Source: an uncultured Veillonella sp.
Lineage (GTDB): Bacteria; Bacillota; Negativicutes; Veillonellales; Veillonellaceae
Direction: 5' to 3'
Length of the DNA: 6,215 nt
Assembly (NCBI GenBank): GCA_900552445.1
Contig: URZS01000070.1
Coordinates: 1-6,215 of the forward strand
Of this stretch, positions 1-5,260 are shown piece by piece. Under the pieces are notes generated by a model. It had not been told where the DNA came from. It worked only from the letters and a program-made list of their open reading frames with translations, and searched no databases. Every line of letters begins with the position of its first letter. Positions within the stretch are counted from its first letter, which is position 1. The position numbers and the translations under genes were made by a program.

Positions 1-40
1 GAGATCTACACTCTTTCCCTACACGACGCTCTTCCGATCT
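1..40 (+). other. Illumina P5/TruSeq read-1 adapter remnant (non-biological)
   Basis: These 40 bases match, base for base as I remember it, the 3' portion of the universal Illumina P5/TruSeq adapter; they end in the diagnostic CTCTTCCGATCT. Genomic sequence begins at base 41, exactly after the adapter's last T. The adapter has no stop in the reading frame of the following gene, so an automatic gene caller would extend the truncated exonuclease into it and create a false N-terminus containing LHSFPTRRSSDL, a known adapter-derived peptide. The segment should be trimmed. It also shows that the window starts at a contig or read end. Confidence 0.97.
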
Positions 41-41
41 C

Positions 42-554
42 ATCAAACCTCCGTTTATGAGCTTTGATGATGAGTGTATTGAGATTCATGGCATTCAACC
101 GAAGGATGTTTTACACGAAAAGACCTTTGATCAATTGTGGAATGCCATCTATGAAAACCATTTAAAAGGGAATATCATGGTGGCTCATAATGCGAAATTT
201 GATATGAACGTATTGCGTGCTACCTTAGATTATTATAAAATTCCTTGGCCAGAACTCGATTATGCTTGTACGGTTAAACTTTCACGTGCAGTATGGCCAG
301 ATTTAGTGAATCATAAGTTGAATACCATGGCAGCCTATATGGGGGTTGAATTTAAACATCACTATGCGCTAGATGATGCGGAAACATGTGCAAAGATTGT
401 GTTGGAGGCTGCTAAGGTAAAAGGTGTTAATAGTTTGCCAGATTTGTTGAAGGTTACAGGTGTACCATTAGAACCATTTATTGATGAAAAAAATCGCTCT
501 GCTCAAGAGGCTTTACATAAAGAGCCAGAACCAGAGCAAATGTCGTTCTTTTAA
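42..554 (+). CDS. DEDDh-family 3'-5' exonuclease (DNA polymerase III epsilon-like), 5'-truncated
   Basis: This is the C-terminal part of a DnaQ-like 3'-5' exonuclease that removes nucleotides from DNA 3' ends. The frame is open from the adapter junction, and the codons before the ATG at 57 (I-K-P-P-F) look like genuine family sequence, so that ATG is internal. Counting from it, visible motifs are HGI (11-13), ExoII HNAKFD (44-49, metal ligand D49) and ExoIII HHYALDDA (101-108, general base H102 and metal ligand D107). ExoI (D-x-E), normally within the first ~10 residues, is lost; I estimate 30-40 residues are missing. It resembles the epsilon-like subgroup of stand-alone bacterial exonucleases rather than the PolC-embedded type. 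An acidic, proline-containing tail ends in QMSFF, resembling the bacterial clamp-binding pentapeptide. deoC follows after 14 bases, so the two are probably co-transcribed. The real start and upstream promoter lie outside the window. Confidence 0.88.
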   Translation: MKPPFMSFDDECIEIHGIQPKDVLHEKTFDQLWNAIYENHLKGNIMVAHNAKFDMNVLRATLDYYKIPWPELDYACTVKLSRAVWPDLVNHKLNTMAAYMGVEFKHHYALDDAETCAKIVLEAAKVKGVNSLPDLLKVTGVPLEPFIDEKNRSAQEALHKEPEPEQMSFF

Positions 555-568
555 TTAGGAGAGGTACT

Positions 569-1231
569 ATGTTAGGTAAAGAATTATTGGCTTATGTGGA
601 TCATACATTTTTGCGACCAACCGCTACATGGGATGATATTAAAGAAGTTTGTGATGCTGGTGTAACATATAATACTGCATCCGTTTGTATTCCCCCGGAT
701 TTTGTGGCATCCGCTCATGAAGCGTATCCGAAACTTAACATATGTACCGTTATCGGCTTCCCTTTAGGATATGAAACGACAGAGGTTAAGGTAGCTGAAA
801 CGAAACAAGCCCTTGAAGAAGGGGCCTCTGAAATCGACATGGTAATCAATCTTGGGGATGTAAAGCAAGGCGATTTTGAGGCTGTAACGAATGAAATCAG
901 GGCCCTTAAAGAGGCTTGTGGCGATAAAATCTTAAAGGTTATTATCGAAACTTGTTATCTTACCGATTCTGAAAAGGTAGCTCTTTGTAAATGTATCACC
1001 AATGGTGGGGCAGACTACATAAAAACATCTACTGGCTTTGGTAGCGGTGGCGCTAGTCTTGAAGACATTCGTCTATTCAAGAAACATATTGGCCCTAATG
1101 TACAAATTAAGGCTGCTGGAGGCATTCGATCCATTACAGATATGAAAGCCTATATCGCAGAAGGTTGCAGCCGTATTGGCGCTAGTGCAGCGGTAGAGCT
1201 ATTAAAAGATCACTTAGACGAAGAAGTATAA
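569..1231 (+). CDS. deoC: Deoxyribose-phosphate aldolase
   Basis: DeoC is a cytosolic class I aldolase that splits 2-deoxy-D-ribose 5-phosphate into acetaldehyde and glyceraldehyde 3-phosphate, the last step of deoxyribonucleoside catabolism. The 220-residue length matches the short bacterial (Bacillus-type) form. Conserved segments are VDHTFLRPTAT (10-20; the family usually has DHTLLKP), IGFPLG (62-67), EIDMVINLG (88-96, with the conserved Asp at 90), KVIIETCYL (123-131), ADYIKTSTGFG (148-158, with Schiff-base lysine K152) and IKAAGGIR (180-187, with proton-relay lysine K181). SRIGAS (201-206) fits the phosphate-binding end of the TIM barrel. The ATG has a strong Shine-Dalgarno, AGGAGAGG at 557-564. 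It sits between the exonuclease and pdp and supplies the lower half of the pathway. All catalytic residues are present. Confidence 0.97.
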   Translation: MLGKELLAYVDHTFLRPTATWDDIKEVCDAGVTYNTASVCIPPDFVASAHEAYPKLNICTVIGFPLGYETTEVKVAETKQALEEGASEIDMVINLGDVKQGDFEAVTNEIRALKEACGDKILKVIIETCYLTDSEKVALCKCITNGGADYIKTSTGFGSGGASLEDIRLFKKHIGPNVQIKAAGGIRSITDMKAYIAEGCSRIGASAAVELLKDHLDEEV

Positions 1232-1235
1232 TAGA

Positions 1236-1267
1236 AAACCACCTAGGCATTGCTTAGGTGGTTTCTT
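1236..1267 (+). terminator. Hairpin between deoC and pdp; weak terminator or attenuator
   Basis: A 13-bp stem (1236-1248 with 1252-1264, one G-U pair) closes a 3-base loop five bases after the deoC stop. It is followed only by TTTCTT, an interrupted U-run. The stem is very stable for this AT-rich DNA, but the poor U-tract suggests partial termination or a stability/processing element. pdp begins only 20 bases after the stem, so full termination would leave little room for a separate pdp promoter. Confidence 0.75.
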
Positions 1268-1272
1268 AGAAT

Positions 1273-1279
1273 GGCGGTG
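1273..1279 (+). promoter_or_regulatory. Imperfect Shine-Dalgarno of pdp (GGCGGTG)
   Basis: GGCGGTG differs by one base from the ideal GGAGGTG complement of the 16S rRNA tail and lies 5 bases before the ATG at 1285. It supports that start over the in-frame ATG at 1291, as does the family N-terminus MRM-x-DII-x-KK. It is weaker than the sites of deoC and cdd. Confidence 0.65.
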
Positions 1280-1284
1280 TAACT

Positions 1285-2586
1285 ATGCGCATGTATGATA
1301 TTATTCTGAAAAAGAGAGCCAATTTGCCCTTAACAGATGAGGAAATCCGTTTTGTCATCGATGGCTATGTACAAGGAGATATTCCTGATTATCAAGTGAG
1401 TGCTCTATTGATGACCATTGTGTTTAATGGCATGAGCGCACGTGAATTAGGCACATTGACTTTGGCTATGGCTCAATCTGGTCACATGGTAGACTTATCG
1501 AGTATTGATGGTATTACTGTAGATAAACATAGCACGGGCGGCGTAGGGGATAAGACAACGCTTATCATTGGACCCCTTGTAGCTGCTTGTGGTGGTAAGG
1601 TGGCCAAAATGTCTGGCCGTGGCTTAGGGCATACGGGTGGTACTATCGACAAGATGGAGTCCATTCCAAACTTAAAAGTATCTTTAGAACAAGATGCTTT
1701 TATCGCTCAAGTTAATAAAATAGGCCTTGCTGTTATCGGTCAATCTGAAGGACTAGCGCCAGCGGATAAAAAATTATATGCTTTGCGGGATGTAACGGGC
1801 ACTGTAGATAGTATTCCACTCATTGCATCCTCCGTAATGAGTAAGAAGTTAGCCTCTGGCGCACAGGCAATCCTCCTTGATGTTAAGGTTGGTAGTGGCG
1901 CCTTTATGAAAACCTTAGACGATGCACGTGCTCTTGCGAAGGCTATGGTAGATATTGGCAACGAAAATGGCCGCTCTGTTAAGGCTGTTTTGACCGATAT
2001 GGATCGACCTCTTGGTCATGCCATCGGCAATGCCTTGGAAATTCGAGAGGTTATCGATACTTTGAAAGGTCATGGCCCACAGGACTTAACGCATGAATGT
2101 CTTATTATGGCTGCACATATGCTTGTGCTGAGCCATATATGCGATTATGAAACGGCTCTTAGTCGTGTACAAGATGCGCTCGACTCAGGTGAGGCTCTTG
2201 ACTGCTTACGTCTTATGATTGAGGAGCAAGGTGGGAATAGTCACGTTATTGATGATGAAAGCTTGTTAGCTATTGGAAAATTCACTTATGATGTAACAGC
2301 TCCTCAAGATGGGTATATTACACATATGAATACAGAGCAATGTGGTATTGCATCTGTTATGCTTGGCGCAGGGCGTACTGTAAAAGATGGCCCTATCGAT
2401 TATAGTGCAGGCATCGTGATGCACAAGAAAACAGGAAATGCTGTTACAGCTGGTGAAAGCATTGCTACACTATATGCTTCTGATGAAAGCTTGCTTGCTA
2501 ATGCAGGTAAAACATATTTAGATGCTATTACATTTGGTACAACTGCACCAACAGTAGTAGACACGATACTAGATATTGTGGAATAA
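1285..2586 (+). CDS. pdp: Pyrimidine-nucleoside phosphorylase
   Basis: This cytosolic dimeric enzyme uses phosphate to split uridine, deoxyuridine or thymidine into free base and (deoxy)ribose 1-phosphate. Its 433 residues and collinear sequence match Bacillus Pdp, starting with MRM-x-DII-x-KK. Motifs include VDKHSTGGVGDKTTL (79-93, phosphate-binding loop with H82), the family signature SGRGLGHTGGTIDKME (110-125), YALRDVTGTVDSIPLIASS (165-183, base-contacting R168 and S183) and MSKKLASGA (185-193). The C-terminal part (about 335-433) is the alpha/beta domain that closes on the substrate. Family members can be strict thymidine phosphorylases (DeoA); overall similarity to Bacillus Pdp favours the broader uridine/thymidine enzyme, but sequence alone does not prove it. 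Its stop overlaps the Shine-Dalgarno of cdd, so the two are tightly co-transcribed and probably translationally linked. Confidence 0.95.
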   Translation: MRMYDIILKKRANLPLTDEEIRFVIDGYVQGDIPDYQVSALLMTIVFNGMSARELGTLTLAMAQSGHMVDLSSIDGITVDKHSTGGVGDKTTLIIGPLVAACGGKVAKMSGRGLGHTGGTIDKMESIPNLKVSLEQDAFIAQVNKIGLAVIGQSEGLAPADKKLYALRDVTGTVDSIPLIASSVMSKKLASGAQAILLDVKVGSGAFMKTLDDARALAKAMVDIGNENGRSVKAVLTDMDRPLGHAIGNALEIREVIDTLKGHGPQDLTHECLIMAAHMLVLSHICDYETALSRVQDALDSGEALDCLRLMIEEQGGNSHVIDDESLLAIGKFTYDVTAPQDGYITHMNTEQCGIASVMLGAGRTVKDGPIDYSAGIVMHKKTGNAVTAGESIATLYASDESLLANAGKTYLDAITFGTTAPTVVDTILDIVE

Positions 2587-2596
2587 GGAGCCGATT

Positions 2597-2992
2597 ATGA
2601 CAGAACAACATATTCAAAAGCTCATCGATTGTGCTGCTGTAGCCCGAGAGAAGTCCTATAGTCCCTATTCCCATTTCGGTGTAGGTGCAGCCCTTCTTTG
2701 TGAAGGTGGCGCTATCTATGAAGGTTGCAATATAGAAAATGCCTCCTATGGGCTTACTAACTGTGCTGAGCGTACTGCTATTTTTAAGGCCGTATCGGAA
2801 GGTCATAGAAAATTTAAAGCCCTTGCGGTAGTAGCCGATACGGAAGGGCCTTGTTCGCCTTGTGGGGCTTGTCGTCAGGTCATATCTGAATTTGAAATAC
2901 CTTATATCATTATGGCAAATCTAAAAGGAGATTATACAGTAGTTGAACTAGATGAACTATTACCTTTTAGATTTGGTGCACATAGCATGTAG
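2597..2992 (+). CDS. cdd: Cytidine deaminase
   Basis: Cdd hydrolyses cytidine and deoxycytidine to uridine and deoxyuridine plus ammonia, feeding the phosphorylase encoded just upstream. The 131-residue protein is the small tetrameric zinc form. It shows SPYSHFGVGAAL (22-33), substrate-binding CNIENASYG (44-52), TNCAERTA (54-61, zinc ligand C56 and proton-shuttle E58) and PCSPCGACRQV (85-95, zinc ligands C86 and C89), then ELLPFRFG near the end. The start is the ATG at 2597, placed 6 bases after AAGGAG at 2585-2590. A longer reading from the TTG at 2576 would overlap pdp, put the Shine-Dalgarno inside the coding region and add seven residues not typical of the family, so I reject it. This is the last gene of the nucleoside set. 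Confidence 0.97.
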   Translation: MTEQHIQKLIDCAAVAREKSYSPYSHFGVGAALLCEGGAIYEGCNIENASYGLTNCAERTAIFKAVSEGHRKFKALAVVADTEGPCSPCGACRQVISEFEIPYIIMANLKGDYTVVELDELLPFRFGAHSM

Positions 2993-2996
2993 GTAC

Positions 2997-3074
2997 AAGT
3001 TAAGATAATAAGCTAAGATAATAAGCTAAGACAACAAGTTAAGACTATAAGTTAAGACAACAAGTTAAGACAAT
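2997..3074. repeat. Six tandem copies of a 13-bp repeat in the cdd 3' untranslated region
   Basis: Six contiguous 13-bp units start at 2997, 3010, 3023, 3036, 3049 and 3062, with consensus AAGYTAAGAYWAY. Spacing is exact and differences are nearly all C/T changes at three positions, plus one A-to-T in unit 4. The array begins four bases after the cdd stop and runs directly into the A-tract of the terminator. Every forward frame carries stops, so it is not coding. It could be a slippage-prone minisatellite, a protein-binding array or a spacer before the terminator; nothing in the sequence decides among these. Confidence 0.95.
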
Positions 3075-3108
3075 AAAAAAGAGACCACGTATGTGGTCTC
3101 TTTTTTTT
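3075..3108. terminator. Strong bidirectional intrinsic terminator between cdd and metQ
   Basis: A perfect stem (GAGACCAC at 3081-3088 with GTGGTCTC at 3093-3100) closes a 4-base loop and is flanked by A6 on the left and T8 on the right, whose pairing can extend the stem to 14 bp. On the + strand the T8 run ends the deoC-pdp-cdd transcript. On the - strand the A6 run becomes U6 and ends metQ, whose stop codon is only 7 bases away. Confidence 0.95.
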
Positions 3109-3115
3109 GTATACC

Positions 3116-3937
3116 TTAGAATGCAGGAACAACTGCACCTTTGTATTTTTCTTCAATGAATTTTTTGATTTCAGGGGTATGAAGTGCTTCCATCAATTTT
3201 TTGATGCGAGGGTCGTTTTCATTACCTTTAAGTACAGTTACGATATTTACGTAAGGGGAATCTTTAGATTCGATTGCCAATGCATCTTTACTAGGGTTTA
3301 GACCTGCATTTAATGCATAGTTAGTATTGATAGCTGCTAAAGCTACATCGTCAAGAGAACGAGGTACTTGAGCTGCTTCTAATTCTACGAATTGGTATTC
3401 ATTAGGGTTAGAAGCGATATCTTGAACTGTAGACAAGATGTTGCTGGAGTCTTTCAAAGTGATAAGACCTTGTTTTTGTAATAATAACAATGCACGACCG
3501 CCGTTTGTAGGGTCATTAGGAATAGCGATTTTAGCGCCTTTAGGAAGATCTTTCAAATCTTTGATTTGACGGGAATACAAGCCCATTGGCTCAAGGTGAA
3601 CACCACCTGCAGATACTAAGTTAAGTTTATGCGCTTTTGCGAACTCATCCATGTAAGGTATATGTTGGAAGAAGTTTGCATCGATTTCTTTGTCGCCTAA
3701 AGCAAGGTTTGGTGTATTGTAATCAGTGAATTCAGTGATTTTCAATTCAATACCATCTTTTGCCAAGATAGGTTTAACTTGTTCCAAGATTTCTGCGTGA
3801 GGTACTGCAGTAGCACCAATTTTTAATACTTGTTTGCTGTTGCTAGCAGCTTGTTTGTTGTTGTCGTTACCGCAACCTGCGATCAATAAAGCACCGCCGA
3901 GGATTACAGTAGCCGCTAATGCTAAAAATTTTCTCAT
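3116..3937 (-). CDS. metQ: Methionine-binding lipoprotein of an ABC importer (MetQ/NlpA family)
   Basis: MetQ captures methionine outside the cytoplasmic membrane and delivers it to the MetN-MetI importer. The 273-residue precursor has a short basic N-terminus, a hydrophobic stretch and lipobox LIAGC, with lipidated Cys at 22. The mature part shows KIGATAVPHAEIL (39-51), YNTPNLALGDKEIDANFFQH (73-92), NDPTNGGRALLLL (141-153) and INTNYALNAGL (203-213); the Asn-rich last segment includes conserved ligand contacts in the family. The start is the ATG at 3937, eight bases after AAAAGGAG (3946-3953). An upstream in-frame GTG at 3946 would overlap that Shine-Dalgarno and is rejected. No metN or metI lies beside it: menA is upstream, separated by a terminator, and cdd converges downstream. 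Methionine is the best substrate guess, but NlpA relatives can bind related amino acids. Confidence 0.93.
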   Translation of the reverse strand: MRKFLALAATVILGGALLIAGCGNDNNKQAASNSKQVLKIGATAVPHAEILEQVKPILAKDGIELKITEFTDYNTPNLALGDKEIDANFFQHIPYMDEFAKAHKLNLVSAGGVHLEPMGLYSRQIKDLKDLPKGAKIAIPNDPTNGGRALLLLQKQGLITLKDSSNILSTVQDIASNPNEYQFVELEAAQVPRSLDDVALAAINTNYALNAGLNPSKDALAIESKDSPYVNIVTVLKGNENDPRIKKLMEALHTPEIKKFIEEKYKGAVVPAF

Positions 3938-3981
3938 TAGACACACTCCTTTTACATAATTGCATATAAAATATTAAATCT

Positions 3982-4010
3982 ATAGTACTAAAATATTTCC
4001 TATCTATCAA
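3982..4010 (-). promoter_or_regulatory. Promoter of metQ
   Basis: On the - strand, TTGATA (-35, 4010-4005) and TACTAT (-10, 3987-3982) are separated by exactly 17 bases. Transcription would start near 3975, giving a leader of only about 38 bases. That is too short for a SAM riboswitch, so any methionine control would have to act on the promoter itself. It lies downstream of the menA terminator, so metQ is its own unit. Confidence 0.65.
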
Positions 4011-4031
4011 GAAGGATTTAGTATAGGTTCT

Positions 4032-4050
4032 CCATAACTAAAAGCTATGG
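4032..4050. promoter_or_regulatory. 19-bp imperfect palindrome upstream of the metQ promoter (possible operator)
   Basis: CCATAACTAAAAGCTATGG pairs CCATA with TATGG, then has one mismatch and two more pairs around an AAA centre. It lies 21 bp upstream of the metQ -35 box and just past the U-run of the menA terminator. Its size and symmetry suit a dimeric regulator, perhaps an activator given the position, but no known site is recognised. Confidence 0.35.
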
Positions 4051-4052
4051 AC

Positions 4053-4105
4053 AAAAAATTTCCAGACATATTACTTTTACATTGTAATACTCTGGAAATC
4101 TTTTT
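4053..4105 (-). terminator. Intrinsic terminator of menA
   Basis: The outer stem is a perfect 9 bp (4058-4066 with 4091-4099). A small internal loop leads to a second perfect 6-bp stem (TATTAC at 4069-4074 with GTAATA at 4084-4089) and a 9-base loop. On the - strand the hairpin is followed by a U-run from A6 at 4053-4058, partly shared with the stem. It lies about 55 bases after the menA stop. The other side carries TCTTTTT on the + strand, so it could also stop stray forward transcription. Confidence 0.8.
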
Positions 4106-4153
4106 CGTTGTATGTAGTTACGATTCTAATTTGCTTGCAGTCGAGTAAATAGT

Positions 4154-5050
4154 TTATTTGCCTATGATAAGTCCAATAGACCACATGAGTTGGTAAATCA
4201 TAGCGGCCCCAGCTGTGGTACCCATAGCTTTGTCTAGTTGGAACTCATCTGTTTTAGTACTTAAGGTATGTACTGTTTTGAAAGCTAGTGGCATAGCGAG
4301 GAACGCTAATAAGGAAAACCATGTCATATGTCCAACGATAATCCACGCCACAATCCAAATGAAATTAAAGATGTACATAATGCTCATCAAGCTGAGAGCT
4401 CGCTCACGACCCAGTACGATAGGTAATGTACGACGACCATGGCTTTCATCGTTGCGAATATCTCGAATATTATTGGTAAGCATGATAGAGCCAACTAGCA
4501 ATGTAGATGGAATAGCAGGAATTAATAGCGCTAAAGACAGTTCACGAGTCCAAGCATATCCCGTAATGAGTACGATCGCAAGGCCCATGGCGATGCCAGA
4601 AGAAATTTCACCAAAGGGAGTACGAGAAATTGGTTTTGGACCACCGGAGTAGAGGAAGCTGATAAGAATACATACGAATCCGGCTGGAACGTAATACCAT
4701 GTGATGGTAGCGGATAAATAGGCACCGATGATGATGGGCACCACCATGAGTATTTTGATCATTGTTACGATGAGCTCAGGGGTGATGGCGCCACGAGTTA
4801 TGGAGCCCGCATTACCGACCTTTTGTCCTGCATCGAGACCGGATTTGAAGTCTTTATATTCATTCCATAAATTTGCTACAATTTGGGCCGTTACAACAGC
4901 TAAGAAAATAAGTACAGTATGGAAGATAGCGAGGCCTGCACCACGAGCTGCACCAAATGCATAATAACTAAATGAGGCACCTAAAATGGTAGGCCCCAAT
5001 GCGGCTGCTAATGTGCGCGGTCTAGTGAGGGGTATTAGTTCTTGTATCAT
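4154..5050 (-). CDS. menA: 1,4-dihydroxy-2-naphthoate polyprenyltransferase
   Basis: MenA is an integral membrane UbiA-superfamily enzyme that joins a polyprenyl chain to 1,4-dihydroxy-2-naphthoate, the membrane step of menaquinone synthesis, and so supports anaerobic respiration. Taken from the ATG at 5050 it has 298 residues. It shows the N-terminal LTRPRTLAAALGP (8-20), the first Asp-rich motif NEYKDFKSGLD (63-73), YSGGPKPISRTPFGEI (134-149) and the second motif TNNIRDIRNDESHGRRTLPI (192-211). Both motifs bind prenyl diphosphate through magnesium. Hydrophobic stretches at about 40-60, 98-115, 118-135, 150-165, 172-190, 222-240, 243-258 and 280-296 fit the multi-helix bundle. The NNIRDI form points to MenA rather than UbiA. 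The in-frame GTG at 5074 overlaps the Shine-Dalgarno, and family alignment favours the ATG at 5050. No other men gene is adjacent. Confidence 0.93.
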   Translation of the reverse strand: MIQELIPLTRPRTLAAALGPTILGASFSYYAFGAARGAGLAIFHTVLIFLAVVTAQIVANLWNEYKDFKSGLDAGQKVGNAGSITRGAITPELIVTMIKILMVVPIIIGAYLSATITWYYVPAGFVCILISFLYSGGPKPISRTPFGEISSGIAMGLAIVLITGYAWTRELSLALLIPAIPSTLLVGSIMLTNNIRDIRNDESHGRRTLPIVLGRERALSLMSIMYIFNFIWIVAWIIVGHMTWFSLLAFLAMPLAFKTVHTLSTKTDEFQLDKAMGTTAGAAMIYQLMWSIGLIIGK

Positions 5051-5080
5051 AATTAAAGCACAACTAGTGTGCACTCCTTT
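5051..5080 (-). promoter_or_regulatory. menA Shine-Dalgarno separated from the ATG by a small hairpin
   Basis: On the - strand the order is AAAGGAG (5080-5074), one T, a perfect 5-bp inverted repeat GCACA/TGTGC with a 5-base loop (5072-5058), then TTTAATT and the ATG at 5050. The linear distance from Shine-Dalgarno to ATG is 23 bases, too long for normal initiation. If the 15-base hairpin folds, the effective spacing becomes 8 bases, which is ideal. No other Shine-Dalgarno fits this ATG. Confidence 0.6.
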
Positions 5081-5122
5081 CTATTTCTCATGCATGTATC
5101 ATATTCACATGTCTATTTATGT

Positions 5123-5151
5123 ATTGTATAGCAGAAAGGAAAGGTTGTAAA
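5123..5151 (-). promoter_or_regulatory. Promoter of menA
   Basis: On the - strand, TTTACA (-35, 5151-5146) and TACAAT (-10, 5128-5123) each match consensus at five of six bases and are 17 bases apart. The start would be near 5116, leaving a leader of about 66 bases that contains the Shine-Dalgarno hairpin. The -35 box touches the left edge of the large inverted repeat. Confidence 0.6.
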
Positions 5152-5188
5152 TTATACTATATTATTATAAATGTCGATATAGTATAAT
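5151..5188. repeat. Perfect 12-bp inverted repeat in the divergent menA/secreted-protein control region
   Basis: ATTATACTATAT (5151-5162) is exactly inverted as ATATAGTATAAT (5177-5188) across a 14-base spacer. Each arm carries a TATAAT hexamer pointing away from the centre of the repeat. The arms are almost pure AT and no T-run follows, so it is a poor terminator; its place between divergent genes suggests an operator or paired promoter element. AT-rich DNA makes chance symmetry more likely, but 12 perfect pairs is long. Confidence 0.7.
5183..5188 (+). promoter_or_regulatory. Possible -10 box for the secreted-protein gene
   Basis: An exact TATAAT lies in the right arm of the inverted repeat, 72 bases before the ATG at 5261, but no convincing -35 box stands 16-18 bases upstream. 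An alternative is TTGTAA (5145-5150) with TATAAA (5166-5171), at a short 15-base spacing. The region is so AT-rich that neither choice is firm. Confidence 0.25.
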
Positions 5189-5260
5189 AATAAATATATG
5201 TAGTATAGATTATTATTTTAGTCTTTACGAATATTGTATTATTAAAACGTGAGGTGTCTT

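Noticed and set aside
57..59. ATG at 57 as the real start of the exonuclease
   Set aside because: Family-like residues (I-K-P-P-F) continue upstream to the adapter junction, and the ExoI motif is missing, so the gene is truncated rather than short.
1271..1282. Three-codon ORF (M-A-V-stop) just before pdp, possible leader peptide
   Set aside because: It coincides with the pdp Shine-Dalgarno, has no ribosome-binding site of its own and is too short to be told from chance.
2576..2596. TTG start extending cdd by seven residues
   Set aside because: It overlaps pdp and swallows the AAGGAG site that serves the ATG at 2597.
2997..3074. 13-bp repeats as a CRISPR array or plasmid iterons
   Set aside because: Units are contiguous without spacers, which excludes CRISPR. 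No replication initiator gene or DnaA box is nearby, so an origin is unsupported.
3107..3301. 64-residue + strand ORF opposite the end of metQ
   Set aside because: It is antisense to a well-supported gene, begins inside the terminator and has no Shine-Dalgarno or recognisable motif.
3938..4031. SAM riboswitch ahead of metQ
   Set aside because: The predicted leader is only about 38 bases, and I see no S-box-like set of helices or a terminator between the promoter and the ATG.
4215..4652. 145-residue + strand ORF opposite menA
   Set aside because: It mirrors the menA coding frame, with no family features; menA motifs on the other strand are intact.
5072..5074. GTG at 5074 as the menA start
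   Set aside because: It overlaps the Shine-Dalgarno and adds eight residues absent from typical MenA N-termini.
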